Shown: piece by piece, positions 46,201-57,214 of the stretch
How the letters are laid out: each line of letters begins with the position of its first letter
How positions within the stretch are numbered: position 1 is the first letter of the stretch
Assembly: GCF_014529535.1 (NCBI RefSeq)
Contig: NW_023503409.1
Coordinates: 7,750,390-7,814,389, forward strand
Length of the DNA stretch: 64,000 nt
Reading direction: 5' to 3'
Source of the DNA: Bradysia coprophila
Taxonomy: Eukaryota > Arthropoda > Insecta > Diptera > Sciaridae
The notes under the pieces: generated by a model
Told to the model about the DNA's origin: nothing
The model's input: only the letters and a program-made list of their open reading frames with translations
Database searches by the model: none
Translations under genes and position numbers: made by a program

Positions 46201-49200
46201 ACTTTTTGCATACATACACTTTCAATTGAAGGTTGCACATTCATTTCTTCATTACATTTTTTTGTGTATTGATTCGAGTCGATTTTTAATCGAAAATGTT
46301 GATCAATACAGTGGCTTCACATGATAGATGATTCGCAATAACAAATTGAATTAATAAAAAAAAATTAATGAGAATTAACCAACAAGACCGGTATAAATTC
46401 CCAGGGGCGGCTGTACCGCATACGTATAATGATTTATGAACGCAATATTTTTTGACCATACTAGAACGATCTGATTCGATAGAATTTCAAAATTAAGAAG
46501 TGTTAAACTGAATGAAAAATTGTTGAAAACTTTAATAGCCTCCTATGCTTCCCTGAAATAGCTCACATTTGTGCGATTTCGATTATATTTTCGGGGATAT
46601 CTTTTCACCATCCTTTATGAATTGTGTAAAAAACGCTATAACAAACAGGTGAAATAGCTGAAGCAAATTTAGAATCAAACTTGGTTAACATCGGTGCTTT
46701 GCTGAAAATCATACATTAAGGCGATTTTTAAATATTGGATTTTAGTTTACTTTTGATGATATCTTTCCATCAGAATCCTTTTTGAAAAAAATACGACTGC
46801 CATTCCGACCATAGATGTGGTAGCTTTCAACAGATATTATATTGTGTGTCACCAACTTCGTGATCAACTCAGGGTTGTCTTAACCTGTTCTTTCAGAACC
46901 TTGGGTCAAACTACTACAGCCAAATGTATATTCTGTCGAAAGCTAACACATTCGTGGTCGGAATTGCGGTCGTACATTTTTGAAAAAGGATTCTGATGGA
47001 AAGATATCATCAAAAATAAAATATGAAAACACAAATGTAGGCTATAATTTTAGCTACGTACCGGTGCCTCTTAAAAGGCATCGATGCTTAGATAAAATTG
47101 TAGCCTACATCTGCGTTTCTCGTATTTCATTTTTCATCATAATCCTGTCTCACGACAAACTAGCGTAGACTTTTAAACACAGTGAAATTCCATTGTGTTT
47201 TTGGGAGATACGTCAGTTTGTCACGAAATAGACGATGTCTTTCCATCAGAATCCTTTTTGAAAAATATACGACCACAATAACGACCACAAATGTGTTAGC
47301 TTTAAATAAAAATTAGTTTTGGTTGTGGTCGTTTGACCCCGAGAAAAGTGAGCAGTTTAACGAAATTTTCTCAGAGCTGCTACAATCAAATCTATTTTCT
47401 GTTGAAAGCTAACAGAGTCGTGGTCGTTATTGTAGTCCTATATTTTTGAAAAAGGATTCTATTGAAAATATATCATCAAAAGTAAACTAAAATCCATGAA
47501 ACTAAACATGAAACTCTGCCTATAGGGACGCAAGGCGAAGAGGTCCTTATATGTCTTGACAATATAGGAATGATCAAGGCACTCGTATCGCCCGTAGTCA
47601 CCTCCAAGCTGGTGAAGGAATGTAAGGAATACCTGAACCTTCTTGGTCTGAGCAATCGGATCAATTTGGTCTGGGTACCAGGACATTCCGGCGTGGAGGG
47701 AAATGAGGAAGCAGATAAGCTGGCCAAAGAAGGCTCGGCGACTCAGGCAAACGGGCCAGAACCGTACCTTCCGATTCCCCAGTCAGAGTGTAAAAGAGCA
47801 CTGGAAGACTGGGTTAAGCGTAAACACGCAGAACGCTGGGAAGCGTATAACGGAGGCGTTCACACGAAATGCTTCTTCCCTAAGCCTAACAAAAAATGGG
47901 CCAAAGATTTGCTCAAAATGGACCGAAATCGCATTAGAAGAGTAGTAGGAGCGATTACGGGACATTGCGGGCTGAATCGGCACATGAATAAGTTGAGGCT
48001 TTCGGACACTCCGAGATGTTCCTGCGACCTAGAAGAAGAAACGGGTGCACACTTGATATGTGACTGCCCCAAATTTCTTCAACTAAGACGCAGGATGCTC
48101 GGAGACTACGAGGTGGTTCCTTCGGAAATTGCTGCAATAGGACCTGACATCTTAGACAGGTTCCTATCGGCAACAGGAAGGCTACCATGATTTACATGAT
48201 GACCGGGAATGGAAACAAAGTATCAACAGATCTGTATTTCGAGATCTTAAATGATCGTCCCAAACTGATAAATCTAAAACTAAAATCCAACATTAAAAAA
48301 ACGCCGAAATGTATGCTTTTCAGCAAAGCATCGATTCCATTTACTCTGTCATAATACCTAAAATCAAGTCAAGTCCACCGATTTTAAAATTTACTAATTT
48401 ATTTTGCTCATTTCTGGTATTTGTATTTTCTGTATAAATCGGTACGCCTTACTGGGCTCTGATTTCAATTGCTGATTTTAGCAATATGCTCCGACTAAGC
48501 AAGGACTGAATTTTTTTTAACGAAATTGCATCTAATTTTCACCCAGAACTGTTTCTTCAGTTAATGTTATAGCTTTCACAAATGAATATTTGGTTGCGTA
48601 TGCTCCATGTTCCTCATTCCGATTTGCTCGAGCAGTGATTACAATTATGAATTATTGGAATTTGCATCAATGCGGCCAAGTGTAAAAGAAAAATTGTTTG
48701 TGTTCAACAACAATTAAACGATTATTACACTGCCGTAAATTTGAATTATAAATATGTGGATGTTACAACACTTCACTGTTACGTGTGAAATAATTTTTAT
48801 TCGCCAAATCAAATATGGATCATTAAATTCGCACATACCTCGCATACACTACACCAAAGTTATACTTTGGTTGGCTAATTTAATTACGACTCTAATAAAG
48901 TAATTTCTTCTTTTCTTTTCGTTTTCGTTTCACAATTACAGGGAGTCAAATTGAAAATGGATGGTGCTGGCAACATATTAATCAGACGTTATTCAAGAAG
49001 TAATGTATACGTAAAAAGTACAGCAACTGGTATAAAAGACGAAACGTCCATGTCAGCTGATATATTAAAATTACCGAACCAAGCATTAGAAAGTGAAAAA
49101 GTAGTCAAATTATTTGATATGAAAAAATTTCAAAGCAACATAAATCGAGAGCTTCGTCAAGCTTATCCGGATCGTAGACGATTAGAGCTGCAATGTTTGT

Positions 49201-51584
49201 CGGCTGTAACATTTGTTAAATCAGAGAATGATGTTCTGGATTGCCCCATATGGGTGTTGGTTATAAATGTCGTTGCCATGGATATGCTGAAGACAAAATT
49301 ACCGCCGAGTAAGTAAAAATTCAATTTTAATCACATTCCACATCTGTCGACAGAGTGTACATTATAGCATCAGGTTAATATAATAATAATGACTGGAGTC
49401 TATTGTTTCGTTTGCTGCTAATTTCGTGTAATTGTGTCGCGACTTTCAGTATAATTTATGTAAATGTCGTAATCGAAACGATATTACGATTCGGTTAAAT
49501 GAAGATATTTATTATGTTAAGTTCGTCACGATCCGTTCTCACAAGGTGCAGAGACGAATAAGAGCTTCCATCAATAAATTTAGCATTCAATAAATAATCT
49601 ACACCATTGCGATATTCGTGAATGAACAATTTATTTGACTTTTTCTGAATTAATGACTTTCATATTCGTGTAATTTGAATGTACACGGGCATCACGGATA
49701 ATTCAATTTGGATTGAAGAGTAGAAAATGGTTTCGAATTATTAACTTTTAATGGCTTTCGAGTGTGTTATCTTCGCAGGTTAATGGTAACTTTAACACTC
49801 TCACTTACGTATAATGAATACATCCGAATGAGATACACTTGTTGCGATTGTATTTATAGTTTGTTTGAGTTGTTTTTTACGCTCTCCGTCTTCTTCTTCT
49901 TCTGAGGTACATTACATTTTAGTTTGCCGAAATGAATTGTAAATTTAAACTTTGTTCGCAGCTAATTAGTTCCGTGTAATGGATGATTTTCCTACAATGA
50001 ATATTAATTATAAATTGATTGAACTATGACAAGAACACGCTGTTTACACAAAATGATTTTTTTTTTCTTGATTACAAGCTTGTGTTCGCCTTTATGATAA
50101 TGATTTGTTTTCGTAGCAGCACCGGACAAATTGATTTAGTCGGAGTTGAATAGTTTATGCTGATCAGTTTACTGTAGAAAATTTTGCCCGAAAACTACGT
50201 TCGAAAGCGTTAATTGGTTGTTAGGTTGTCAGTCAAGAAACTATCACTTTTTCACTTTAAACATTTCTGTGAGGCTTCCTTTATGTTGTTTTATAGGAAG
50301 AGGTACACTCAAAGGAAATTATCTGATAGTGAATAATTGCGAATCGGCATGAGTTGGTAGGATAAGTAGGTAATTTGTAAAGAAAAGCGATGAGTAGTAT
50401 GACGAGATTTTTTTTTCTTGTTTTTTTTAATGTACCGACAAATTAACGATTTTTTTTCTCACAATCGACATGAAATGAGAAGTTATCCTTGAGTCCGAAT
50501 ACTGTAACTAAATACTCTGCATTAATTGCAAAGACAGTTGATTCTTAGTTCGATGAACTTTTGAAGTCGAGATTCATTTCCTGATTGTTGTAAAATTGTT
50601 GATCTAAATTTTTTCACTCATAGTGGAACGACCAATCAATGTAAAAAGCCGTCCTAGACTCCCCATACCCGATGAAGATCCGTACTACATACCAGGAACA
50701 GTTATGACACGCATCACTGACAGCTCTGATTCCGGATACGGTGGCATCAGCGGCAATAGAGGAACTAATAATTCGGCAGATGGTTCAGGTATTGGTTTAT
50801 TGATCAACAGATTTGTAATCGGTTTTTTGCTAAGTCCAAATTTGATGTAATTTCAAAGGACCAGTGGTTGCATCTCGTGATCATTATTATCAGAGTAACG
50901 GAAAGGGTAATGAAAAGCCACCCCAATTACCACCCAGAGATGGAAACGTTATCTATTCTCAGAATTTGCCAACGGTAGGTATCAATGCTGAAAGATGTTA
51001 TATCGGCCAAAGTCCCGTTGGTTGAATCAGTTGATTAATAAAAGAAAAATGAAAATTTATTTTCTAGCCGGACTATGACGAAAATGAGGAAAATAAACCA
51101 AAATCATTTTTCCGTGCCTTTGGCAGCAAGGAAAAAGCTCGTAAAAAATATGGTGAGTTTTTCATGGATGTTGAATGCACCACTGTATGCAACCTCGGTT
51201 CGTTTTCAGTTACAGAAGATCCATACTACTGTGGCCTTAGTGCAAGAACGCCGAAATTTGAGAAAACGACACTGAAGAAGCAATCGAAGAATCCAATCGC
51301 CGTACCAAAACGAATGTCTGTGGCCTACCTTCAACATCCCGTTGCTTATGTGGGCGGTTACCAGTACGCATCTCAGCAAATTATGCCACAACGACAGCAT
51401 TTTCAGATGATGTGGCAAGCACGTAGCATGGAAAGTGGTTTGGGTAAAAACCATTTTTTGTCGAAATTCGATTGAATGCTTAGTTAACCATATTCAATTC
51501 ACAGATTATCCGTCTCAGTTCAATGCCAACATCTATGGCTTCGATAAACAAGACTATAGAATGGTCTCCAGACGTCCTGTTTGA
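40213..51584 (+). CDS. exp: Expansion-like MH2-fold protein
   Basis: Nine coding exons: 40213-40329, 42416-42573, 45888-45960, 48942-49308, 50624-50788, 50859-50974, 51068-51152, 51210-51443 and 51505-51584, giving 464 residues. Introns 1-4 are 1.3-3.3 kb; the last four are 57-93 nt. Residues about 40-238 read as an MH2-type domain: IGLCGFDNPMRDSK, VGQGVKLKMDGAGN, SRSNVYVKST, EKVVKLFDMKKF. The second half is proline-rich and low complexity (RPRLPIPDEDPYY, SSDSGYGG, PPQLPPRD), ending in a Tyr-rich tail. Expansion is known from Drosophila tracheal tube-size control and has a Smad-like MH2 fold without an MH1 domain. A 5' non-coding exon is implied. AATAAA lies at 51727-51732. Symbol given from recognition of the conserved block. 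Confidence 0.82.
41650..42029. mobile_element. TTAA-flanked foldback MITE in exp intron 2
   Basis: Ends TTAAGAGGCATCGGTGC and its near complement ACCGGTGCCTCTTAA. Inside, inverted blocks TTTTGATGATATCTTTCCATC and GGAAAAGATATCATCAA face each other, as do the CTCTGAGAAAAGTGAGC and GCTCACTTTTCTCAGAG arms. Same family as 4923-5150, 46684-47074 and 47071-48334. (Strictly it lies in the intron between 40329 and 42416.). Confidence 0.8.
43880..44490 (-). repeat. Dispersed element, copy 2 (uninterrupted)
   Basis: Reverse-complement match to the outer parts of 12535-14095. Around 44355 the sequence corresponding to the GGCAAAGG target of the hAT-like element is continuous, so this copy documents the empty site. 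Non-coding. Confidence 0.75.
44683..45233 (-). CDS. Acidic protein with C-terminal CPVCYE, nested
   Basis: Two exons, 45233-45155 and 45086-44683, with a 68-nt intron (GTAAGT...TTTTTAG, phase 1), give 160 residues. The gene lies antisense inside an exp intron. The protein is strongly acidic and Ser-rich (MAYNSSGGSSSDFDMDMLEE, then DDYTEVPMDIVSP) and ends with LCPVCYEIA followed by a short tail. CPVCYE looks like the first half of a sina-type RING, but the remaining ligands are absent. A 17-bp direct repeat at 44673-44689 and 44755-44771 overlaps the tail and suggests it was altered by a small insertion or duplication. I do not recognise the family; the matched splice sites and codon-like composition support a real or recently real gene. 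Confidence 0.6.
46684..47074. mobile_element. TTAA-type foldback MITE in exp intron 3
   Basis: Starts TTAACATCGGTGCTTTGCTG and ends ACCGGTGCCTCTTAA. The inner arms AGAATCCTTTTTGAAAAA and TTTTTGAAAAAGGATTCTG face each other across GGTCGGAATTGCGGTCGTAC-type sequence. Lies in the intron between 45960 and 48942. Shares a TTAA junction with the next element. Confidence 0.78.
47071..48334. mobile_element. TTAA-type foldback element carrying a LINE insert
   Basis: Directly abuts the previous element: TTAAAAGGCATCGATGCTTAG starts it, and AGCAAAGCATCGAT near 48325-48338 closes it. Inner foldback arms are at about 47233-47275 and 47440-47485. It is enlarged by a LINE fragment at 47497-48276. Removing that fragment restores collinearity with the complement of 46690-46760. 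Confidence 0.78.
47484..48289 (+). mobile_element. 5'-truncated LINE with RNase H domain
   Basis: A 13-bp direct repeat AAACTAAAATCCA at 47484-47496 and 48277-48289 flanks about 780 bp. The insert is open from about 47510 to 48190 and encodes the end of a LINE polyprotein: IKALVSPVVTSKLVKE, VWVPGHSGVEGNEEADKLA (the RNase H C-terminal motif) and a trailing Cys-His segment (CSCDLEEETGAHLICDCPKF) typical of LINE ORF2 C termini. The upstream part of the RNase H domain is short, as if a segment was lost. The reading frame is otherwise intact, so the insertion is fairly young. No poly-A tail was seen. Confidence 0.88.
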
Positions 51585-52656
51585 AAGCAGTATTAATATC
51601 GTGTCGTGTCGTAATTTATGTTAAACTTAATTAGATCTGGACTTTTCTTTTAAATATTTAGATTTAGAATTTCATTCAGTCTTGTCTGTGGCAGGTTGAG
51701 CCATGATAAAATTAAATCAATATTTAAATAAACATTTCGTAATATGTAGTCAAGCAGTCTTTTCTTTCCACATTAACGGAATCTAGCGATTTAAGATACA
51801 GAAAGAGAACAAACAATATTCTGTTTTACTTTGAGAAGAAAAGGAGATCGAGATATAACATAGGAAATGCCTGGAAGTGATTAGATGAAGAGGTTTTGAA
51901 TTAATGGGTAGAGACTAGAGCACTGTCAGTGAAACGTCAGAAAGTGTGAGAAAGTGCCAAAACCACTTTCAAGACTCTTCGAAGCTTGTATGGCCAGTCC
52001 GAGGTGATAAAAAATCGAAAACATACAGATTTCATATGGAAATTTCTCCACGCACCGACACGAAACGCAGAGGGTCGTAGTCGATGTCATAAGAAAGGTA
52101 ATTACTCGGAGCAATATACAAAGCAGATAGTGCTTTATGGTGGTTTGGAAGCATCTACGATGAAATATGAGCACTTAAATACTTCTCATATTTCAACGTA
52201 GGTGCTTCATATTTGCCCCGAAAGAACAGTACCACTTTATGACACCGAATACGACCCTGTGCGTTTCGTGTACCTGGAGACATTTCCATATGAAAAGTAC
52301 ATTTTTCGATTTTTGATCATCTACTACAAAAGCCACAAAAGCTTCGATTTTTTTAAAAATTGGTTCTGACCTTTAAGGTGGAATACCTTATCAGAGACAT
52401 ATAAAGAATTCCACTGAAGTCATAGCACCCAAATTGTCTAGTGCCGCCTCCACGAACCTATGTACACGCTTATGGCGTCAGCATTGACTCCAAATGTTTT
52501 CTATGTTAATGCCTGATGCAGTGATGCTGTGAGGGCTAATCAAAAGTTGAGATAACACAACGTTAGATTTTAAATTTATTTCACTGAACGTTTTTATTTG
52601 CACTTTTCTTAGTCTACTATTTTTCCCTTCCCTTAAATGTCACCGTTGCGATCGGC
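51585..52656. other. 3' flank and spacer
   Basis: Contains the presumed 3' untranslated region of the Expansion-like gene to about 51750, then DNA with no supported gene. Antisense and sense frames near 51926-52200 are not convincing. Confidence 0.4.
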
Positions 52657-53937
52657 TTATAATTTGAATTTACTGTACTCCCAGGATCCACCCGTAAGCT
52701 TAGCCATTTCATACTCATAGTCGCTGACATTGATGTACTTCTGAAGATCTTTAACACTACTATGACTGTTGAATTCTCTCAACACACTCGAACACACATT
52801 GAATGTTTCAGTTTCCTTATAAGCGAGCAACAACAAACTTGGGTAAAGTTTTGGATAGGCGATGATAGCCCAGACTTTTGCGTTGTCGAGCGATTCAACC
52901 CATTCAGGGAAATTGTCTTTACCAATGACAGATCCTCCAAGTTGATAGAAAACAATTTTTTCCGATCCTTCCTCACCACCTCCTTCCTCCCCCGATCCTC
53001 CTTCTCCTCCGCTACCAGCGCCTGCTCCGATTCCTTTGAATGCCGCTTTGAAACTAACGTTAAACTTGGTACTCTCTTCTACGGCGTATTCAAAGCTATT
53101 CACTTCTTTTCTCTCAGTCGCGTAAAGAGCACTGCCTAAAGTGAACTCTAGTGGGACATACCAGCCCCACTCATTTAAAACTTGAACCAATGCATAATAC
53201 TTATCGATCCCACGATCTTTACTTACAGCTTCCTTAACTTTTTTAGTAAATTCATAATCTGGAATCATCTGCTCAGGATCAATAGATAATTCAACTTTAT
53301 TGCAAACATGACGATCTGTAAAGAATGACTTCACTGTTTTAGACGAAGACGATTCCTTTTTAGCGTGTTCATAGCTTGCTTCAGCACTAGCCCATGGTGT
53401 GTCCAGTGAAATTGTTGATGAACTTACTCCATAAGTTTGCATCGAATGTGATTCTTCGGAGAATGTCAATAGAGATTCAAAATCAAAGATAACTCCTGGC
53501 TTTAACTCAGATGGCAAGTATCCATCGGCGAATCTGAACAGCTTGTGGAATTTTCGCACGAATCCCACCTTTTCACCTGTAGTTTTTTGAACGGTAAGAC
53601 CGTTAAACACATTTATATTCGCAACTCCGCTGCCCAAGAATGCCAGCTTCTGATCATAATCCAGTGACTCATAATCCAAGTCCCCTGTCGGAGGCTTGCC
53701 TGGAGTGCCAATATTCAACACCTTCTCGTCAACCAATATGTCACCGAGCAAAACTTCCGCTTCATCGCCAACTTCCAACGAAGCACCCTCGTATATGAAA
53801 ACATCACCTTTTTTCATCACGCCTACAGACGTCAGCTTTTCACGAATTGTTTTAAGATCGGCGTCCAAATCGAGACGGAGCGCCTTAGATTTTCCATCGG
53901 AGTTTTTCACGAGAATTAGTTTAACGTTGGTTCCCAT
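52657..53937 (-). CDS. MACPF-like protein with N-terminal beta-grasp domain
   Basis: Single exon, 426 residues, no signal peptide. Residues 1-75 look like a ubiquitin-like beta-grasp domain (VKLILVKNSDGKSKALRLDL, LKTIREKL, then EVLLGDILVDEKVLNI). From about 160 the sequence resembles the membrane-attack-complex/perforin fold: a Ser-rich strand region (GVSSSTISLDTPWASAEASY) and LNEWGWYVPLEFTLGSALYA, which aligns with the family's Y-G-T-H-Y...GG segment although the exact motif is changed. A Gly/Glu-rich loop follows. MACPF proteins oligomerise and form membrane pores or act in defence and development; whether this one forms pores cannot be judged. Intronless in a genome where nearly all other genes here have introns. 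Family call is moderate. Confidence 0.62.
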   Translation of the reverse strand: MGTNVKLILVKNSDGKSKALRLDLDADLKTIREKLTSVGVMKKGDVFIYEGASLEVGDEAEVLLGDILVDEKVLNIGTPGKPPTGDLDYESLDYDQKLAFLGSGVANINVFNGLTVQKTTGEKVGFVRKFHKLFRFADGYLPSELKPGVIFDFESLLTFSEESHSMQTYGVSSSTISLDTPWASAEASYEHAKKESSSSKTVKSFFTDRHVCNKVELSIDPEQMIPDYEFTKKVKEAVSKDRGIDKYYALVQVLNEWGWYVPLEFTLGSALYATERKEVNSFEYAVEESTKFNVSFKAAFKGIGAGAGSGGEGGSGEEGGGEEGSEKIVFYQLGGSVIGKDNFPEWVESLDNAKVWAIIAYPKLYPSLLLLAYKETETFNVCSSVLREFNSHSSVKDLQKYINVSDYEYEMAKLTGGSWEYSKFKL

Positions 53938-53989
53938 TTTGTATTCTAACCGTTTCGAAAGACTTTCCGGAACAATTTTTTTTTAAAGG

Positions 53990-55020
53990 CAAGCGTAATT
54001 TTGTGTGCGACTTTAAGTTACACGAGCGCAACTGGTACACTGTGGAAAGAATGCGAAAATTCATATGTTTTATACCTCACATTATCTCTAGCAGCTAACA
54101 GACTTCTTAAGAAATGGAATCTATGCTGATTTTTTCTTTTAAATTATAAACAAGCTGCTGATACGTTTTATCAATTGTGTACAACTGTGTGCGGACTTTA
54201 CTGGACATTGTATGTAAAAGATCTTCCATGAAAAAAATTTCTTCCAGTAGAAATGTTTCAATATTTATGTATATGAATGAACGAACTTTATTATACAATC
54301 AATTTATAACAGAGCTGTAATGCTACATTAACGATTCGATTAGGATTAGGGTGGCGACCTAATAAGACATACTATTTTCAAAAGCTGGGGGACATTAAAC
54401 CAGCTCACATTTAACAATTTTTAGTGGAAAATATTCTTTCTTTTTCTGGTAGGTCTGTAATATCCCGTATATTAAATTTCAAATTGTGAATATGGAAAAA
54501 AATAAACTGTAAATTATATGGCGTGTTCTAAAAATAAACATTTTCAAGCCTAAGACGCGGGAAACTGAAGTAATGTCGAAGTTCAGAAAATTGTAAACAA
54601 ATGTTTGTCACAGTTGTTGGTCTCTACATGGAATTGAAGACACTTACAAAAATTAATGAATTATCACATTTTCGCTTTTCAACAGATTCTGCATACACTC
54701 GCGGAATTTTGAAAACCGACACATTTTCTGATTCGTGTAAAGAATTTGTGAATTTTGCATGCATTTTTATATGGAGAAATCAGAAACTCAAGTAAAACAC
54801 AGAAACAGAAAATGTGTCGGTTTTCAAAATTCCACAAGTGTAGCTTCTAGATCCAAAAATTTTACTGTTTTTTTTTTGGTTTTTGTCCCAGTGCGACACA
54901 AATTTTGCTGTGACAAGACTTATATATATATATATACAACAGCTGTCAGAACTGTGTGTCTAAAAATGTGAGAATTCCTACATTTTTGTGTAATTAAACG
55001 TTGCACGTTGCCGGTTATTG
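53990..55020. other. Spacer with a foldback repeat
   Basis: Presumed promoter of the MACPF-like gene followed by AT-rich DNA. The only structure is the repeat at 54664-54992. Confidence 0.35.
54664..54992. repeat. Foldback repeat related to 26.8 kb
   Basis: Contains 35-nt inverted arms at 54696-54730 and 54806-54840 (GGAATTTTGAAAACCGACAC against GTGTCGGTTTTCAAAATTCC), and outer blocks shared in order with 26775-27010. Includes a (TA)n tract at about 54920-54937. Non-coding. Confidence 0.75.
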
Positions 55021-55030
55021 TGACTTGTCA

Positions 55031-55175
55031 ACTTTAGGCACTCCGGAAAGTGCTAAGGGAGTCGAGGAATACCTCCAAATAAATTTCTAAAAATCAAAAA
55101 TTTGACTTTTGATTTTTAGAAATTTATTTGGAGGTATTCCTCGACCCCCTTAGCACTTTCCGGAGTGCCTAAAGT
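55031..55175. repeat. Near-perfect 145-nt palindrome
   Basis: Arms of 69 bp (55031-55099 and 55107-55175) with one mismatch and a 7-nt loop ATTTGAC. Outer part ACTTTAGGCACTCCGGAAAG, inner part CTCCAAATAAATTTCTAAAA. No obvious target duplication adjoins it and no second copy is in the window. Confidence 0.95.
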
Positions 55176-55179
55176 GCCT

Positions 55180-56955
55180 GCTCGAGCATTATCCCCTACG
55201 TGTTAAGAAGAGTTTATGTAATTAGAGTAATTTTGTGAATCTTCGGTGAAAATGGTAATTATCAACATGAAATTCTCATTCCATTCAATTTCCCGCATCT
55301 TCTACACTTAGACCTGAAAAAATTAGATTTACTTCTAATGAGCATTAACATACGCAAATTTACGGTTCACAGTTTTTCGAACCATGTTAGTGATAATGAC
55401 CAAGAAAGTTAGGATGAGATGATCTCTTGAACACCTTTTTATCAGCTTATTTTGAAAATAAAAACGTATGCAACGCAATTAACATAATCTGAATATGTCC
55501 TACAAAAAACCTTTTCTTTTTGTTTTGCACAATGAAATTAAGCTGCAGGTAAAGAGTCAACCGAAACACGTAAGAAAGAGACACTTCTTTCTTAAAGGGC
55601 AAAGCAATTGAACCACAACGATTTTCAATTTATTTATGTTGATGTAGGCCCACTAATTTGAAATTCACACGGGATCCTGAACTATTCTATGTTAAAAATA
55701 GGAAGAAAAAGAAATCTTCGTTGATCGAAATTCAAATTGTTTAAAGTTATACCAAATAGGTCAGTAGTTGTGGTCAAGATATAGATGACAGATGATTGGC
55801 AAAACGTTTGGTCATATTCTTTACCTAAACTCATATCACCTTGCAGATATAGGACCAACTGAAATATTATATTAATATTTTATACCAAAAGGCTTGATTT
55901 CCTCTTACCAAAAAAGTACTCCGTGTGAGAGACAATTTTTTTATTTAATTTTTGCTTTGTTGACTTGACAGCTAGCTATCTCACGGCATACTTTTTGTTA
56001 AGTTGAAACCATACTAAAGTGCTTGCTAAAGGTAGGACAAGCTCATGACGTGTAATAAATATTCGGACGTTATGGAATGCATTATTAATTATCGATTCTG
56101 GGCTCAATTGGCAAAAGTAAAACCAAAATTGTTTGCTTCCAACAACTTGAAGTTCATAATGAAACGATCGACTTTCACTAAAAGTTTCAAGGAACTTGTT
56201 ACTTTATTGGTTCTGTTCACACAACAATAGTTTTAACGGATTCAAATTCTTCAAAATCTTGATAAGAAATCAATAACTTTACTGCCATTCAGAACTGGAA
56301 ACGATTTTCGTGGAGAGTTAGCAATTATATTGTGAACAAAATTTAATTAAAAAAATCTTTGGCAAGGCGAGATGTTTTTTCCATCTTTCTATTTTGAGAT
56401 TAAGGAAAAAAATTCAATTAATTTCAAGTCCTAATAATAACTTATCATATCGTCACCTCGTTACATAACGAAACATTTCAATCTTGAATTTGACCTAGAA
56501 ACTCATCATACAGTCAGAAAAACGTTATTAGAAACTTTTGTTTCGATTAAATGTTTCTTCAACCCTCAAATTTTTGGGGATTTTATTTCAGAGAATGATG
56601 ACAAAGGTGAGGAAATAGACAAACAGAAAGAAATGAACATGTCCCCCTTATTAATATCTCCCGTCTTCAATACTTACAATAGTCTTATCCGTCTTATGAG
56701 TCTTATGATAGAACCAACATAAATAGAAGTTTCGTACATATTGATCTTGACTGTTGTGGCTTAAAAAGTTAAAATAAAATAACATTCGCACGCGATAACT
56801 TAATTTTTGGGTCAAAGATTACTTTAATTAATTATTTCTTTTGCTCAAACAAACATTTTAAAATACCACCTCATCTTTCCTTTATCGGACATTTTCTCTG
56901 ATCGAGACATGTGCGCCGATTAATTTTTCTCGCCTCAGTTTCTAATAGTTTTTGA
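55180..56955. other. Non-coding AT-rich stretch
   Basis: Apart from the dispersed repeat at 55891-56010, nothing supportable is seen. Short open frames such as 56045-56230 have no motif. Confidence 0.4.
55891..56010 (+). repeat. Dispersed repeat, GGCTTGATTTCC family, copy 2
   Basis: Collinear with 716-835: GGCTTGATTTCCTCTTACC, AAAAAGTACTCCGTGTGAGAG, TTGACAGCTAG and CTCACGGCATAC. A partial third copy begins at 62509 (GCTTGATTTCCACTTACAAA). Confidence 0.65.
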
Positions 56956-57214
56956 GGTTTCCGGAGGCAGGGGCGCCGACTTCTAGGTGGCGTTGGGTGC
57001 TCAAGCACCCGACACCAAGATTCGTTGGGTGCGTAGCACCCAACAGATATTTGATATTTTTCTTAATTAAATAAACTAACATTATTGCCACTGTTTCTGA
57101 ATTGAAACAAAAAAAGCCTTCAGACATTTTTCGGACCTTCGCAAGCAATAATAATAACGTTTCTGTGTGAGTTGTCTGGAATTGTAGTTTTTGTATTAGT
57201 TTTGTCTTAGCTTG

